Shown: positions 7,019 through 16,900 of the stretch, piece after piece
How the letters are laid out: every line of letters begins with the position of its first letter
Position numbering within the stretch: the first letter of the stretch is position 1
Assembly (NCBI GenBank): GCA_005116745.1
Contig: SWDS01000009.1
Coordinates: 1,509-65,508, forward strand
Source of the DNA: Nitrospira sp.
Lineage (GTDB): Bacteria; Nitrospirota; Nitrospiria; Nitrospirales; Nitrospiraceae
Direction of reading: 5' to 3'
DNA length: 64,000 nucleotides
Notes under the pieces: model-generated
What the model saw: only the letters and a program-made list of their open reading frames with translations
Databases searched by the model: none
What the model was told of the DNA's origin: nothing
Position numbers and translations under genes: made by a program

Positions 7019-8995
7019 ATGAGCTGGATTCAAAAACTCCACGAGACCTACGAGCAATGCTACGACGCACCTCAGTTTTCCAATCATCCACTGCTGCCGA
7101 TTAGTCATGCACTCCAGCAGGCCCACATTGAAGTCACCCTGGATCACCAAGGTAATTTTCGGCGCGCCAAAATTGTCCAGAAAGTGGAAACGATATTGCC
7201 TGCTACGGAGAAATCCGCAGCACGGACAAGCGGTGAGGCGCCGCATCCTTTGTGTGACAAGGTTCAATACTGTGCCTCTGATTATCCAAAGCATGGGGGC
7301 ATGAAAAAATCCTACTATCCAGGATATGCCAAGCAACTCACGACTTGGTGCGAATCCCGTTTCTCTCACCCCAAAGCCAGAGCCGTTCTTGAATATGTCC
7401 GAAAGGGAACCGTTATCGCCGACCTCGTTCGCGAGAAAGTTCTGCATGTAGGCAATGACAAAGCTCTCCTGACCGTATGGAAATCCGATTTGCCGACGCC
7501 GGATATATTCAAGTACCTGACGGCAAAAGAAGGGGCACGCGATCAAGGGGACGCACTGATTCGCTGGCGCGTGGAAATGCCAGAAGACCCTATTCCTGAA
7601 ACTTGGGAAGACAAAAGCCTGAGGGAAGCTTGGGTCGTATTCGACGCGTACCAGAGCCAGCACCATGACGATGACACAGTTTTAAGGAATACAGTATCTC
7701 GGCTTAAGAAAGGCAAAGACCATAAATCGCAGCAAGGTCTTTGCATGGTCATCGGGAAAACTATGCTGCTGGCGACCAATCACCCGAAGAGATTGCGGCA
7801 CGGTGGCGACGGAGCCAAGTTGATCTCTTCAAATGACACCGATGGATATACGTTCCGTGGCCGTTTCCTTGGTGCCGAAGAAGCTTGCAGCGTTGGTTTC
7901 GAGGTGACGCAAAAAGCCCACAGCGCCTTGCGCTGGCTGATCGCTAGGCAAGCCTTTCGCTCTGGCGATCAGGTTGTCGTGGCCTGGTCGGTATCCGGCA
8001 AGTCCTTGCCTGACCCGTTTGCCAACTCCGCCCAGATGTTTGGCTTGGAATCCAGAGAGGAGGATGCCAAGCCCGTGTATCAAGGGGATGCAGGTCAGGC
8101 CTTTGCCGTCAGGCTGAAAAAATATATCGCCGGCTATCGAACACGCCTCGGCTCGACGGATGCAATTGTGGTCATGGCGCTGGACTCAGCGACGCCCGGA
8201 CGCATGGCTATCACCTATTACCGGGAACTAACCGGCTCGGAATTCCTTGAACGTATTCAGCTATGGCACGAGTCCTGTGCCTGGCATCAGAGCTTTGGCA
8301 AGAACTTGAGGTTTGTAGGCGTTCCCTCGCCGAGAGATATCACTGAGGCCGCCTACGGTCGTCAAGTGGAAGGCAAGTCAGGCGAGAAGCTTCGCAAGGC
8401 TACGGTGGAACGGCTCCTTCCCTGCATCATCGATGGGCGACCTATACCGCGAGACCTTGTGGAATCCACGGTACGCAGAGCAGTCAATCGGCCGGGGCTT
8501 GAGAAATGGGAGTGGGAGAAAAACTTGGGTATCGCCTGCGCTCTGTTTAGAGGACATCACAAGCAAAGGAGTTACGAAATGGCATTGGAGTTAGACAGAA
8601 CATCCCGGGATTATCTCTTCGGGCGCCTCCTGGCCGTAGCGGAACGCATCGAAGATATGGCGCTGTATTTAGCCAAGGAAAATCGAGGCACCAGCGCAGC
8701 TAAGCTCATGCAGCGCTTCGCCGACCATCCTTATTCTACATGGCGGACCATCGAGCTCTCTCTGGCACCTTACAAGGCTCGACTCCGCACAAGGTTACCA
8801 GGCTTTCTTGTCAATATGGAAAAACTCCTCGACGGAATCATCTGCACATTCAGGGGACAGGATTTCATGAGTGAAGCAAGGCTTTCAGGCGAATTCCTCC
8901 TGGGATACCACTGTCAGAGACAGGCCCTATGGCCAAAGTCTGAATCGACCAACGCTGAAGAACCCACCGAGACCCAAACCGATCAAGGAGAGTAA
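7019..8995 (+). CDS. cas8c: Cas8c, large subunit of type I-C Cascade
   Basis: 658 residues (Csd1 family). It starts at MSWIQKLHETYEQCY, one base after the cas5c stop. Family-like stretches include HPLLPISHALQQAHIEVTLD near the N-terminus, HSALRWLIARQAFRSGDQVVVAWSVSG in the middle, and YLFGRLLAVAERIEDMAL followed by AAKLMQRFADHPYSTWRTIE toward the C-terminus. Cas8c recognises the PAM and helps open the target; in many I-C systems the same gene also encodes the small subunit Cas11c from an internal start. I did not find a decisive internal start, but the C-terminal third, from about MALELDRTSRDYLFG (base 8579), is where it would be. Confidence 0.93.
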   Translation: MSWIQKLHETYEQCYDAPQFSNHPLLPISHALQQAHIEVTLDHQGNFRRAKIVQKVETILPATEKSAARTSGEAPHPLCDKVQYCASDYPKHGGMKKSYYPGYAKQLTTWCESRFSHPKARAVLEYVRKGTVIADLVREKVLHVGNDKALLTVWKSDLPTPDIFKYLTAKEGARDQGDALIRWRVEMPEDPIPETWEDKSLREAWVVFDAYQSQHHDDDTVLRNTVSRLKKGKDHKSQQGLCMVIGKTMLLATNHPKRLRHGGDGAKLISSNDTDGYTFRGRFLGAEEACSVGFEVTQKAHSALRWLIARQAFRSGDQVVVAWSVSGKSLPDPFANSAQMFGLESREEDAKPVYQGDAGQAFAVRLKKYIAGYRTRLGSTDAIVVMALDSATPGRMAITYYRELTGSEFLERIQLWHESCAWHQSFGKNLRFVGVPSPRDITEAAYGRQVEGKSGEKLRKATVERLLPCIIDGRPIPRDLVESTVRRAVNRPGLEKWEWEKNLGIACALFRGHHKQRSYEMALELDRTSRDYLFGRLLAVAERIEDMALYLAKENRGTSAAKLMQRFADHPYSTWRTIELSLAPYKARLRTRLPGFLVNMEKLLDGIICTFRGQDFMSEARLSGEFLLGYHCQRQALWPKSESTNAEEPTETQTDQGE

Positions 8996-8997
8996 AG

Positions 8998-9882
8998 ATG
9001 ACGATACTTCAAAACAAGATCGACTTTGCAGTAGTGCTTCGTGTTAAACGGGCCAATCCAAATGGCGACCCGCTTAATGGAAATCGTCCCCGCACCGACT
9101 ATGACAACTACGGAGAAATGACCGATGTTTGCAACAAGCGGAAGATCAGGGATCGGTTGTTGGAAAGATGGGTTGCTGCTGGCAAAAAAGAAGATGACGG
9201 GAACGAGATCTTTGTACAGTCGGATGACCGCAAAGAAGATGAATGCAAAAGTCTTCGGGCACGTGCCGAAGCTGGCTTGGGCAACAAGCTTGGCTCGCCC
9301 CAGACTGTCGAATTGGCATGCAAGAAGTGGTTGGATGTACGAGCGTTCGGTCAACTGTTCGCACTGAAAGGTGGCAAGAAGACCAAGAAAGGCGAGGAAA
9401 ATGAAGGCGACGGCGATACCGGTATCTCCATCGGAATTCGTGGCCCGGTCACTGTGCAATCCGGATTCAGTGTAGCGCCTGTCGACATTGCGAGCACCCA
9501 GATAACCAAGAGTGCGAGCGGCGAAGACACCAAAGACGGCAAAAGAAGTTCCGACACAATGGGTACAAAGCACCGTGTGGAAAACGGAGTATATGTTTTC
9601 TTTGGAAGCATGAATCCGCAACTGGCCGAAAGGACAAAGTTCAGTGATGCTGATGCCGAGGCAATCAAACAAGTGTTGCCCAGACTATTTGAAAACGACG
9701 AATCATCAGCGCGTCCAGCAGGCAGCATGGAGATTCTCAAAGTTATCTGGTGGAAGCACAGCTGCAAAACTGGGCAGTACTCCTCCGCCAAAGTTCATCG
9801 CACTCTGACCGTGAAACCTGATGGGAATATTGAGCTGGCTTTGCTCAATGAACTCACTCCTGAGGTCATTGATGGGTTTTAA
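8998..9882 (+). CDS. cas7c: Cas7c, backbone subunit of type I-C Cascade
   Basis: 294 residues (Csd2 family). The N-terminus carries the Cas7 RNA-binding signature KRANPNGDPLNGNRPRTD, followed by VCNKRKIRDRLLERW. The central part, GISIGIRGPVTVQSGFS, and the motif VENGVYVFFGSMNPQLAE with the C-terminal SARPAGSMEILKVIWWKH are typical of the family. Several copies coat the crRNA in Cascade. It begins two bases after the cas8c stop, preceded by AAGGAGAG, a strong ribosome site suited to a subunit needed in excess. Between residues about 125 and 140 is a charged Lys/Glu-rich insert (KGGKKTKKGEENEGDGD). Confidence 0.95.
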   Translation: MTILQNKIDFAVVLRVKRANPNGDPLNGNRPRTDYDNYGEMTDVCNKRKIRDRLLERWVAAGKKEDDGNEIFVQSDDRKEDECKSLRARAEAGLGNKLGSPQTVELACKKWLDVRAFGQLFALKGGKKTKKGEENEGDGDTGISIGIRGPVTVQSGFSVAPVDIASTQITKSASGEDTKDGKRSSDTMGTKHRVENGVYVFFGSMNPQLAERTKFSDADAEAIKQVLPRLFENDESSARPAGSMEILKVIWWKHSCKTGQYSSAKVHRTLTVKPDGNIELALLNELTPEVIDGF

Positions 9883-9901
9883 TTTTGGTGCGTACTAGAA
9901 A

Positions 9902-10528
9902 ATGCTGGATGACATGGAAGACGACCCCATCATGATCTCCGCTCTGGAGCATTGGAGCTATTGTCCTCGCCAGTGTGCCTTGATTCATGTTGAACAGACG
10001 TTCGACGAGAATCTCTACACGCTGCGTGGGCGAGCAGTGCATAAGCGGGTGGATGAGCCGGTAGTGGAGGAGCAGGCTGGGGTACGCATTGAGCGGGCGC
10101 TGCCATTGTGGTCCAAGAGTTTGGGCTTGGTCGGAAAAGGCGACGTGGTGGAGTTTCATGGAGAGATGCCTTATCCCGTCGAGTATAAGCACGGGCCGCA
10201 TCGCGAGCAGGAGCATGATGATCTACAGCTGTGTGCCCAGGCCCTGTGCCTGGAAGAGATGACGGGCCGTCCTGTGCCGCGCGGCGCGATCTATCACCAC
10301 AGTTCACGCAAGCGCCGTGAGGTGGAATGCACACCAGAGTTGAGGGCGCAGGTTGTTCAATCAATCCAGGCGATTCGTCGCATGCTGGCGGATAAGAAGC
10401 TCCCTCCGCCGGTGAATGATCGGCGTTGTACCAAGTGCTCCCTTCAGGAGTCGTGCATGCCGTCCGTCATTGACGAAGGCCGGCGAGCATCCGCCGTTGT
10501 GCGCGATCTTTTTACGATTCACCCGTGA
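9902..10528 (+). CDS. cas4: Cas4, adaptation nuclease
   Basis: 208 residues. Iron-sulphur cysteines are visible at the N-terminus (YCPRQCALIH, Cys21 and Cys25) and near the C-terminus (CTKCSLQESC), as in Cas4. The RecB-like nuclease core is present: a conserved His in RGRAVHKRVDEP, an acidic GKGDVVEF, and the E-x-K motif in YPVEYKHG, followed by QLCAQALCLEEM. Cas4 works with Cas1-Cas2 to trim new spacers and select those with a correct PAM. Twenty bases separate it from cas7c and seven from cas1. No clear ribosome site precedes the ATG, so the exact start is less certain than the identity. Confidence 0.93.
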   Translation: MLDDMEDDPIMISALEHWSYCPRQCALIHVEQTFDENLYTLRGRAVHKRVDEPVVEEQAGVRIERALPLWSKSLGLVGKGDVVEFHGEMPYPVEYKHGPHREQEHDDLQLCAQALCLEEMTGRPVPRGAIYHHSSRKRREVECTPELRAQVVQSIQAIRRMLADKKLPPPVNDRRCTKCSLQESCMPSVIDEGRRASAVVRDLFTIHP

Positions 10529-10535
10529 GGTTGGT

Positions 10536-11567
10536 ATGCATCAATTGCTGAACACGCTCTATGTCACAACGGAAGGCGCCTACTTGCGGGCCGATCACGA
10601 GACGCTGCGAGTGGAGGTGGACAAGGAGACGAAATTACAGGTGCCGTTTCATCACCTCGGCGGGGTCGTGTGTTTCGGCGACATCATGCTGAGCCCGGCT
10701 GCGATGCAACGCTGCGCGGAAGATGGAAGGTTCGTTGTGTTACTCGATCGCAATGGTCGCTTCAAAGCCCGAGTGGAAGGACCTGTGAGCGGGAATGTGT
10801 TACTCCGGTGCGCACAGCATGAGGCCATGCGCGACCCCGTCCGGACGTTAGCCATTGCCCGCAATATCGTCGGTGGAAAAATTCAGAACTCCCGCCAGAT
10901 CGTCCTGCGCGGAGCGCGGGAGGCCGACGATCCAGCGGATGCCGATGCCCTGAGGAAAACGGCGGACGCGCTCGGCAACGCCGTGACCAGACTTCCCCAA
11001 TGCGAAGACGTAGATACGGTGCGCGGCATTGAAGGCGAGTCGGCTCGAAACTATTTCTCTACCTTCGATCGCATGGTCAAAGAAGATCGTGAGACTTTCA
11101 AGCTGGATGGCCGCAACCGGCGTCCGCCGACTGATCCGGTCAACGCTCTCATGTCGTTCCTGTATGCGCTGGTGATGAACGATTGTGTCGCGGCGGCAGA
11201 AGGAGTCGGACTCGATCCGCAGATGGGGTTTCTCCATGCGCTGAGACCGGGCCGGGCGGCGTTGGCGCTGGATCTCATGGAAGAGTTGCGCAGTGTGCTG
11301 GCCGACCGGCTCGTGCTCACGCTGATCAACCGTCGTCAGGTCAGCGCGAAGGATTTCACGAAGCGTTCGGGCGGCGCGGTTCAGATGGACGATGCCGCCC
11401 GCAAAGAAGTGATTGTGGCCTATCAAAAACGCAAGCAGGAAGAGATCACGCACCCGGTGCTGGATCAGAAGATGCCGTTGGGTCTGGTGCCGCATGTGCA
11501 GGCGAGACTGCTCGCGCGGGTGCTGCGCGGCGATCTGGAGAGTTATCCGCCCTTTCTCTACCGGTAG
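10536..11567 (+). CDS. cas1: Cas1, spacer integrase
   Basis: 343 residues, starting at MHQLLNTLYVTTEGAYLRAD with GAGGTTGGT just upstream. The catalytic residues are visible: Glu166 in RGIEGESARNYF, His234 in GFLHALRPGR, and the Asp246/Glu249 region in LALDLMEE. The N-terminal beta domain and the C-terminal KRKQEEITHPVLDQK segment match Cas1 of type I-C. With Cas2 it inserts new spacers at the leader end of the array. It ends 7 bases before cas2. Confidence 0.96.
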   Translation: MHQLLNTLYVTTEGAYLRADHETLRVEVDKETKLQVPFHHLGGVVCFGDIMLSPAAMQRCAEDGRFVVLLDRNGRFKARVEGPVSGNVLLRCAQHEAMRDPVRTLAIARNIVGGKIQNSRQIVLRGAREADDPADADALRKTADALGNAVTRLPQCEDVDTVRGIEGESARNYFSTFDRMVKEDRETFKLDGRNRRPPTDPVNALMSFLYALVMNDCVAAAEGVGLDPQMGFLHALRPGRAALALDLMEELRSVLADRLVLTLINRRQVSAKDFTKRSGGAVQMDDAARKEVIVAYQKRKQEEITHPVLDQKMPLGLVPHVQARLLARVLRGDLESYPPFLYR

Positions 11568-11574
11568 GTGTTGC

Positions 11575-11865
11575 ATGAATGTGTTGATTAGCTACGATGT
11601 CTCGACTGAAACTGCCGCTGGGCGGAGACGGCTGAGGAAAGTCGCCCAAGCGTGTCAGGACTTTGGACAACGGGTGCAGAAATCGGTGTTTGAATGTTCG
11701 ATCAACGAGTCTCAATTCGAGGAGGTGATCAGAAGGCTGCTGGACATTATCGAGAAGACCGAAGACAGTCTCCGGGTGTATCGATTGACTGAGCCGAGGG
11801 ACAAGCATGTGCAGGTGTATGGATTAGATGGAAAGGTGGATTTCGAGGAGCCCCTGGTGTTGTGA
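11575..11865 (+). CDS. cas2: Cas2, integrase partner
   Basis: 96 residues, a normal Cas2. The ferredoxin-like first strand is MNVLISYDVST with the conserved Asp8, followed by GRRRLRKVAQACQDFGQRVQKSVFEC and the second half LRVYRLTEPRDKHVQVYGLDG. Cas2 dimers bridge two Cas1 dimers. The chosen ATG follows the cas1 stop by seven bases and yields the canonical N-terminus; the longer upstream frame is only an overlap with cas1. It is the last cas gene, and the array begins 180 bases further on. Confidence 0.96.
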   Translation: MNVLISYDVSTETAAGRRRLRKVAQACQDFGQRVQKSVFECSINESQFEEVIRRLLDIIEKTEDSLRVYRLTEPRDKHVQVYGLDGKVDFEEPLVL

Positions 11866-12045
11866 TGCGCGAACCTCAGGCGATGTTCTATTCCTGAGAG
11901 GATCGCGTTGGCCATACCTGGTTTATTTTTCAATGACTTGGATGAATCGAATTATGTCGTTGCGGATCAGTTGGAATGAATTGCCAATAGGTTCGCGAAA
12001 ACTGAGGCTGAAACAGTTGTTTTCAGGCCTTGGTGAGGTAGTGGA
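11866..12045 (+). promoter_or_regulatory. CRISPR leader region
   Basis: The 180 bases between cas2 and the first repeat are relatively AT-rich, including GGTTTATTTTTCAATGAC and GAATTATG, and hold no convincing gene. They occupy the leader position for an array transcribed in the same direction as the cas genes. The leader should contain the pre-crRNA promoter and the integration signal next to repeat 1, but I could not fix a -35/-10 pair. Confidence 0.7.
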
Positions 12046-12369
12046 GTAGCGCCCGTCCTTCGGGGCGGGCGAGGATTGAAACCCGTACTCTTGCGCGGCT
12101 GCGAAGCTCAGGACGCGTAGCGCCCGTCCTTCGGGGCGGGCGAGGATTGAAACTGTCCGTCCCGCGTGAGGCCCCCTTCCGGACTCGCGTAGCGCCCGTC
12201 CTTCGGGGCGGGCGAGGATTGAAACCCGAGTGCAGAGGATACGCTCATGCCCGATCGTCGTAGCGCCCGTCCTTCGGGGCGGGCGAGGATTGAAACGGCC
12301 AGTGGGCCTGCGCCTCCGTCAAGCCCTGCCGCGTAGCGCCCGTCCTTCGGGGCGGGCGAGGATTGAAAC
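12046..12369 (+). CRISPR. Type I-C CRISPR array, five repeats and four spacers
   Basis: Five identical 37-nt repeats lie at 12046-12082, 12117-12153, 12189-12225, 12260-12296 and 12333-12369. Each begins GTAGCGCCCGTCC and ends ATTGAAAC, the usual 3' end of I-C repeats. Spacers are 34, 35, 34 and 36 nt and all differ. Within the repeat, CGCCCGTCC and GGGCGGGCG pair as a 9-bp stem (one U-G pair) around a UUCG tetraloop. Four bases remain 5' and eleven (AGGATTGAAAC) 3' of the stem. The last repeat shows no decay and is followed by unique sequence. I saw no spacer match elsewhere in the window. Confidence 0.97.
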
Positions 12370-12497
12370 ATCGAGCTGGCCTGGCAGAATATCGGTTTTC
12401 TTCTATCCCCCTCTTTCGGCTAGTGACAATCCCTAGGCACGTTCTGGCAGATTCCCTCAGGTCGGTTTTGGAAGTCGGCACCGGGGCGAACGGGTTC

Positions 12498-12526
12498 TTG
12501 ACAGCCACCCGACGGATTCTTAGACT
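12498..12526 (+). promoter_or_regulatory. Promoter for the lipoprotein/RTX operon
   Basis: TTGACA at 12498-12503 is followed after exactly 17 bases by TAGACT at 12521-12526, a good sigma-70 match. It lies about 100 bases before the gene at 12624. The stretch 12370-12623 between the CRISPR array and that gene otherwise holds no gene that I can support. Confidence 0.5.
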
Positions 12527-12623
12527 CACGTTCCAACTCATTAGGAACCCACATGCATAGGGGCTTATCCCATGCAGTTGTCATCCTCGCGGTCCTCAAT
12601 CCACGACACAGGAGCGTGAGTTT

Positions 12624-12899
12624 ATGAGTGAATTGAACGCCACCACCTGTGCACTAAACGTCAGGTTGAAGCCATTCGATTCCTCAGCGCACCCGCGTGC
12701 GGTGAACTACACGAATGTTGGTGTGGCGCAGGGCATGGCCTATCTGGACTTCAGGTTCATCGAGCCGGCCACGCTGGCTGCCATTGCGAAGACGACGAAG
12801 GACGGGCAGGTGGCCCCGAAAGGATTGGATGGCCATTTTGTTTCCCGCGTGGCGATGGATGTCAGCGCCCTGGTTCGGCTGCATCAGCAGATTCAGTAA
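12624..12899 (+). CDS. Small unknown protein, possibly shortened by a nonsense codon
   Basis: 91 residues, preceded by AGGAGCG. I do not firmly recognise it. The pattern YTNVGVAQGMAYLDFRFIEP, a variable middle, and RVAMDVSALVRLHQQIQ loosely recalls DUF3467 proteins, which have a Y-N-x-V start, an LDF strand and a final helix. The reading frame continues without shift past the TAA for 15 more codons (VLVGLREARQLKPKG) to a second TAA at 12945. The helix HQQIQ-VLVGLREARQL looks natural if the first TAA was once CAA. It is the first gene after the promoter at 12498 and may share a transcript with the lipoprotein and RTX genes. Confidence 0.6.
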   Translation: MSELNATTCALNVRLKPFDSSAHPRAVNYTNVGVAQGMAYLDFRFIEPATLAAIAKTTKDGQVAPKGLDGHFVSRVAMDVSALVRLHQQIQ

Positions 12900-12992
12900 G
12901 TGTTGGTGGGATTGCGTGAGGCACGGCAGCTGAAACCGAAAGGATAAGGTTTGGGGAGGCGAAGTCGAACACCTGATGGAGGCATGGTGAAG

Positions 12993-13955
12993 ATGATTTC
13001 AAGGCGGATTGGGAAGATTAGTCCTACGCTAATGATGCTGATTATTGCAGGCTGCGCCTCGGGTGTATTGTCGAGTGAAGAGACGCCAGGTCGGTATTTT
13101 GACCGAGCAATGAAGACGTTTACAGAGAACTGCGCGAAGACGAAGCTCAAGCCGAATGATACGGCCTGTAACATTTTGAAACTGAAGCCAGCCGATCCGA
13201 TGGCCACGGAAGAAGGACGGTTTGCACATAGCATCAAGATTCCAAATCCGGTGCCGGAGGATAGCGGGTATAGACCCGGAATGACGCCGGAACAGTACTT
13301 TGATCATCTCTGCAAGACGGAAGCGGGGGAGTTTGTCTACAAGACGGTGGAGAGCGTAGAAGGACTCTACCAAATGCGCCCCCGGGAATCGGCCAAGAAT
13401 GACTATCTGTTGGAGCATCTCTATGCAATGGAGGATCCGTACGGGTTGGCAGTAGGGGTAAGAGACTCTCCTCAGGACTATTTTGTCCAGCCAGCAATAG
13501 GGAAATACCAACATCTTGAAATTTCAATACCACAGGCCACCAAAACAGAGAAGAGCGAAAAATATCGGCGCTATTACCGCAACGAAAAAGCTTATCCAGA
13601 GAGCCAGTTTCCGACTGCAATCAATGGTCAGTTTGTTCAGGTTCCCTATGTAGTAGCCATGGCCGATGTTCCTACGCTCCAAAGCCGGTACGGGTATACA
13701 TGGCGAGGCATCACACGCCCGCATGATCGTGAACTAGGAATTGCGGGTGGGGAACTCATTATCCTGGATTTACAAACCAATGAAGTGCTCGCGGTCAGGC
13801 GCAGTTTTGTTCGAAGCGGTTCTGTTCGGAATAACTTAACTGGAATTTGGTGGCTCACAGCCGGGAAATGCTCGAAGGAGTCTTTGAAGATGGACGCACA
13901 GTTTATTAATGAAGTGCTGAAACCATCATCTCGAAAGCCAGGAGAAACAAAATGA
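12993..13955 (+). CDS. Lipoprotein of unknown function
   Basis: 320 residues. I chose the ATG at 12993 because GGAGG lies 10 bases upstream and because it gives a compact lipoprotein signal: MISRRIGK, a hydrophobic stretch, then the lipobox LIIAGC with Cys21. The mature part is hydrophilic, with pairs of cysteines and a repeated PGxxPxxYFD-type stretch ([11 protein letters not shown] and [13 protein letters not shown]). I recognise no domain. The stop overlaps the start of the giant RTX gene (ATGA at 13952-13955), so the two are translationally coupled. A role in anchoring, inhibiting or escorting the RTX protein is a reasonable guess from that coupling, not shown by sequence. Confidence 0.75.
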   Translation: MISRRIGKISPTLMMLIIAGCASGVLSSEETPGRYFDRAMKTFTENCAKTKLKPNDTACNILKLKPADPMATEEGRFAHSIKIPNPVPEDSGYRPGMTPEQYFDHLCKTEAGEFVYKTVESVEGLYQMRPRESAKNDYLLEHLYAMEDPYGLAVGVRDSPQDYFVQPAIGKYQHLEISIPQATKTEKSEKYRRYYRNEKAYPESQFPTAINGQFVQVPYVVAMADVPTLQSRYGYTWRGITRPHDRELGIAGGELIILDLQTNEVLAVRRSFVRSGSVRNNLTGIWWLTAGKCSKESLKMDAQFINEVLKPSSRKPGETK

Positions 13956-16900
13956 GTCAAGGTGCTATTTCGACATGGTTACAGTTCGCTCTTCAGCAGA
14001 TGGTTGCGGAATCCTATCTTGATCAGCTTGTCTCTGGCAGACAGTTGAAGGATATATTGACGGATGGCAACAATGACACCCGCGTCATTCTTCCTGAGCA
14101 GTTTTCTGGGAAAACGCGATTCACAGACCAGTTGGCTGCGTATTTTGTTCCGGCACCTGGCTCGATTACCAGATATCAAATCCGTGACCATCACGCCAAT
14201 GATGCAACGGGTTTCTCGGCAACACTGATGTTCGATACTCAGACCAACAGTTACACCCTATCTTTCCGGAGTACGGAATCGGCCCCGGCAATGGAGGGTG
14301 GCGATCGAGAGCGGGATTTGTTCGGTGCGGATGCCGAGGTTGGGGCGTCTGGATTTGCTTTTGGGCAATTGGCTGCGATGGAAGAGTATTACCAGTCTCT
14401 TAAGGCAGGGGGGAAACTGCCAACTGGGGCCGTGCTCAATGTGACCGGCTTCTCGCTAGGCGGACACCTGGCCACGATATTTACCGAGCTCCATGCCAGC
14501 GAAGTGAATCATACCTACATCTTCAATGGTGCGGGCCGAGGACACGTGCCAGGAACTCTACCTGGACTCTCTGCGGAGGAAAATCGCATTCAGGATATGC
14601 TGACATATTTCAGGTCAGTTTTGGACAATCCGGATAGCGCCATAGCGTCCTTCCCACGCACGAGTGTCTACGACCAAGCCAAGGCTCTCCATGATGCGCA
14701 AGGCACAAGCTGGCATCCGTTCGACCAAGGGACGACTAGTCTCTACACTGATGTGCGCTATCAGTGGGCGAAGGCTGCTACCCAGTCGCTTTTTGGTCCA
14801 ACGGGTCTCACATTTCTTCAATCACCCGGTGAAGTGCAGGATCAAGGGCCGTTTGCGAAGATTACCCAGCTCTATGGGCAGGCGACGACCGATGATCTGC
14901 AGTTTGTTGCCAACTCAGGTGTGCATGCACCGGCCATTCCAGTCTTTATCGAGGGACAACCCTTAATCGCCGGTCTGCCGTTCCCGAGCGTTACCGAAAG
15001 CGCTAACACGCATTCAATTACGCTCATCGTGGATTCGCTCGCGGTTCAGGAGCTAATCCAGACGATCGATTTCCGATACGGGCCAGCAGGTGCTGAACTG
15101 ATCATCAAAGCCTCGTCCAACTCAAAGGCGGATACCGTCGCGCTACTGAACACGCCGGGCGTTGTGGAAGGAGATTCACTCGAAAGAACGATTGATGCCT
15201 TCCGCAAACTCTTTCGCGACCCTGCCGTGGCTCCTGCGGACCCACTACCCATCAATTCCCATGTGGGTGGCTTTGGGGATCTGGCCAGTCGGAACATGAT
15301 GTACGCCGCCATTCAAGAGATCACGGATCGCGTAGTAGCCATGCAGGCCCAAGGTCTTGTATCGACAATCACCGATCTCACCGACCCAGCGCTTGATCGT
15401 GCCACAGTTCTTGCTCGTGCAGATGCTGATACTTCTGAAGGTCTGGCCTATCGGTATGCCTTAAAAGAACTTAATCCTTTTGTTCTGACGACCAATTCCG
15501 AGTCCGGAACGAACGCGCTCTACTCCCAGTTCAATACCAATGGCGATCTAGATCTCTATGATCCATTCACAGGTGAGGGAACACTCACCGCCTCTTATCT
15601 CGATGATCGTGCCGCCTTTCTGAAGGAGAAAATCGCGCTGAACCAGGCGGACTTGACCACGTCACCAGGATCGATCTATTTTTTTGATGCCACACAGACC
15701 TATGAAATCGCCACAGCGGACGATTCTGCGAACACGCGGCAATTCCTGTTTGGCTCGGCTTTCGAAGATCGTTTCGAATCAGGAGACAAGGACGACCATC
15801 TCTACGGGGGCGATGGCGTTGATTTGCTCATTGGCAATGGGGGGAATGATTATTTGCAAGGGGATGGCGGTGGGGATCAGCTCGACGGAGGAGCAGGATT
15901 CGATAGGCTGCTCGGAGGAGTGGGAAACGACATTCTGGAAGGCGGGGCCGATAACGATGTGTTGGATGGTGGCCTGGATAACGACATCCTTAGAGGCGGT
16001 GCCGGTCTTGATACCTACATCATCCGCGCGATTGACGGCGCCGACACGATTGAAGATTCGGATGGGCGAGGGGCCGTGGAGTTCGATGGAAACGTGCTGG
16101 TCGGCGGGCTTCGACTTGCCGATGGTCCTCAGAACACCTTTCAGAGTGCCGATGGAACCATCACGCTCACGAAACAGGGCACTGATCTAGTCGTGACCGG
16201 ATCGGGGCCGCTGACGATTAAGGGGTATGACAGCGGGCGATTCGGCATTCGCCTGTTTGAAGTTGCCCCCATTACGTATGACAATGGGCTTCCCACCCGG
16301 ACGCAGTTTTTCCGAATCAATCCAGATCAGAGCACCAGCCCCATCTTTACTGCCCTGAGGGATGTGTATCGCAGTGACGGGTTGACGAACGATGTGATCC
16401 ATGCGCTGGCGGGCGACGACGTGGTGATCGGCCATCAGGGCAACGACGAAATTTACGGAGAGGAAGGCTATGACGACCTGAGTGGAGGGGATGGAAACGA
16501 TCGACTATTTGGCGGGATCGAAGGGGATCGGCTGTACGGGTCCGGTGAGTTTGCCGATGCGCAAGGTGGTGATGATGTATTGGATGGCGGAGAGGGCAAC
16601 GATTTTCTGTTCGGCCAAGGAGGGGCCGACCACTTGTTCGGTGAGGGTGGTCACGACTATCTCGAGGGAGATGATGTGCAATTGCAGGTCGGACAGGTAT
16701 GGACCGGGTTGTACGATGATTTCTTGGATGGTGGCGAGGGAGATGACACCTTGATCGGCAACCTCGGCGAGGATGTGCTTCTTGGCGGCGCGGGGCGCGA
16801 TTATCTTCAGGGCGACAATGGCGACGATGAGGGGCACGGATTTAGTGCCAATGACTATTTGGATGGTGGGGATGATGCGGACGAGCTTCGCGGCGGGGCT

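Noticed and set aside
12083-12332. Self-targeting spacers
   Set aside because: I looked for matches of the four spacers inside the window by eye and saw none. A genome-wide search would be needed.
12108-12541. Open frames running through the CRISPR array on both strands
   Set aside because: Their peptides repeat ([11 protein letters not shown]) because they translate the CRISPR repeats; they are not genes.
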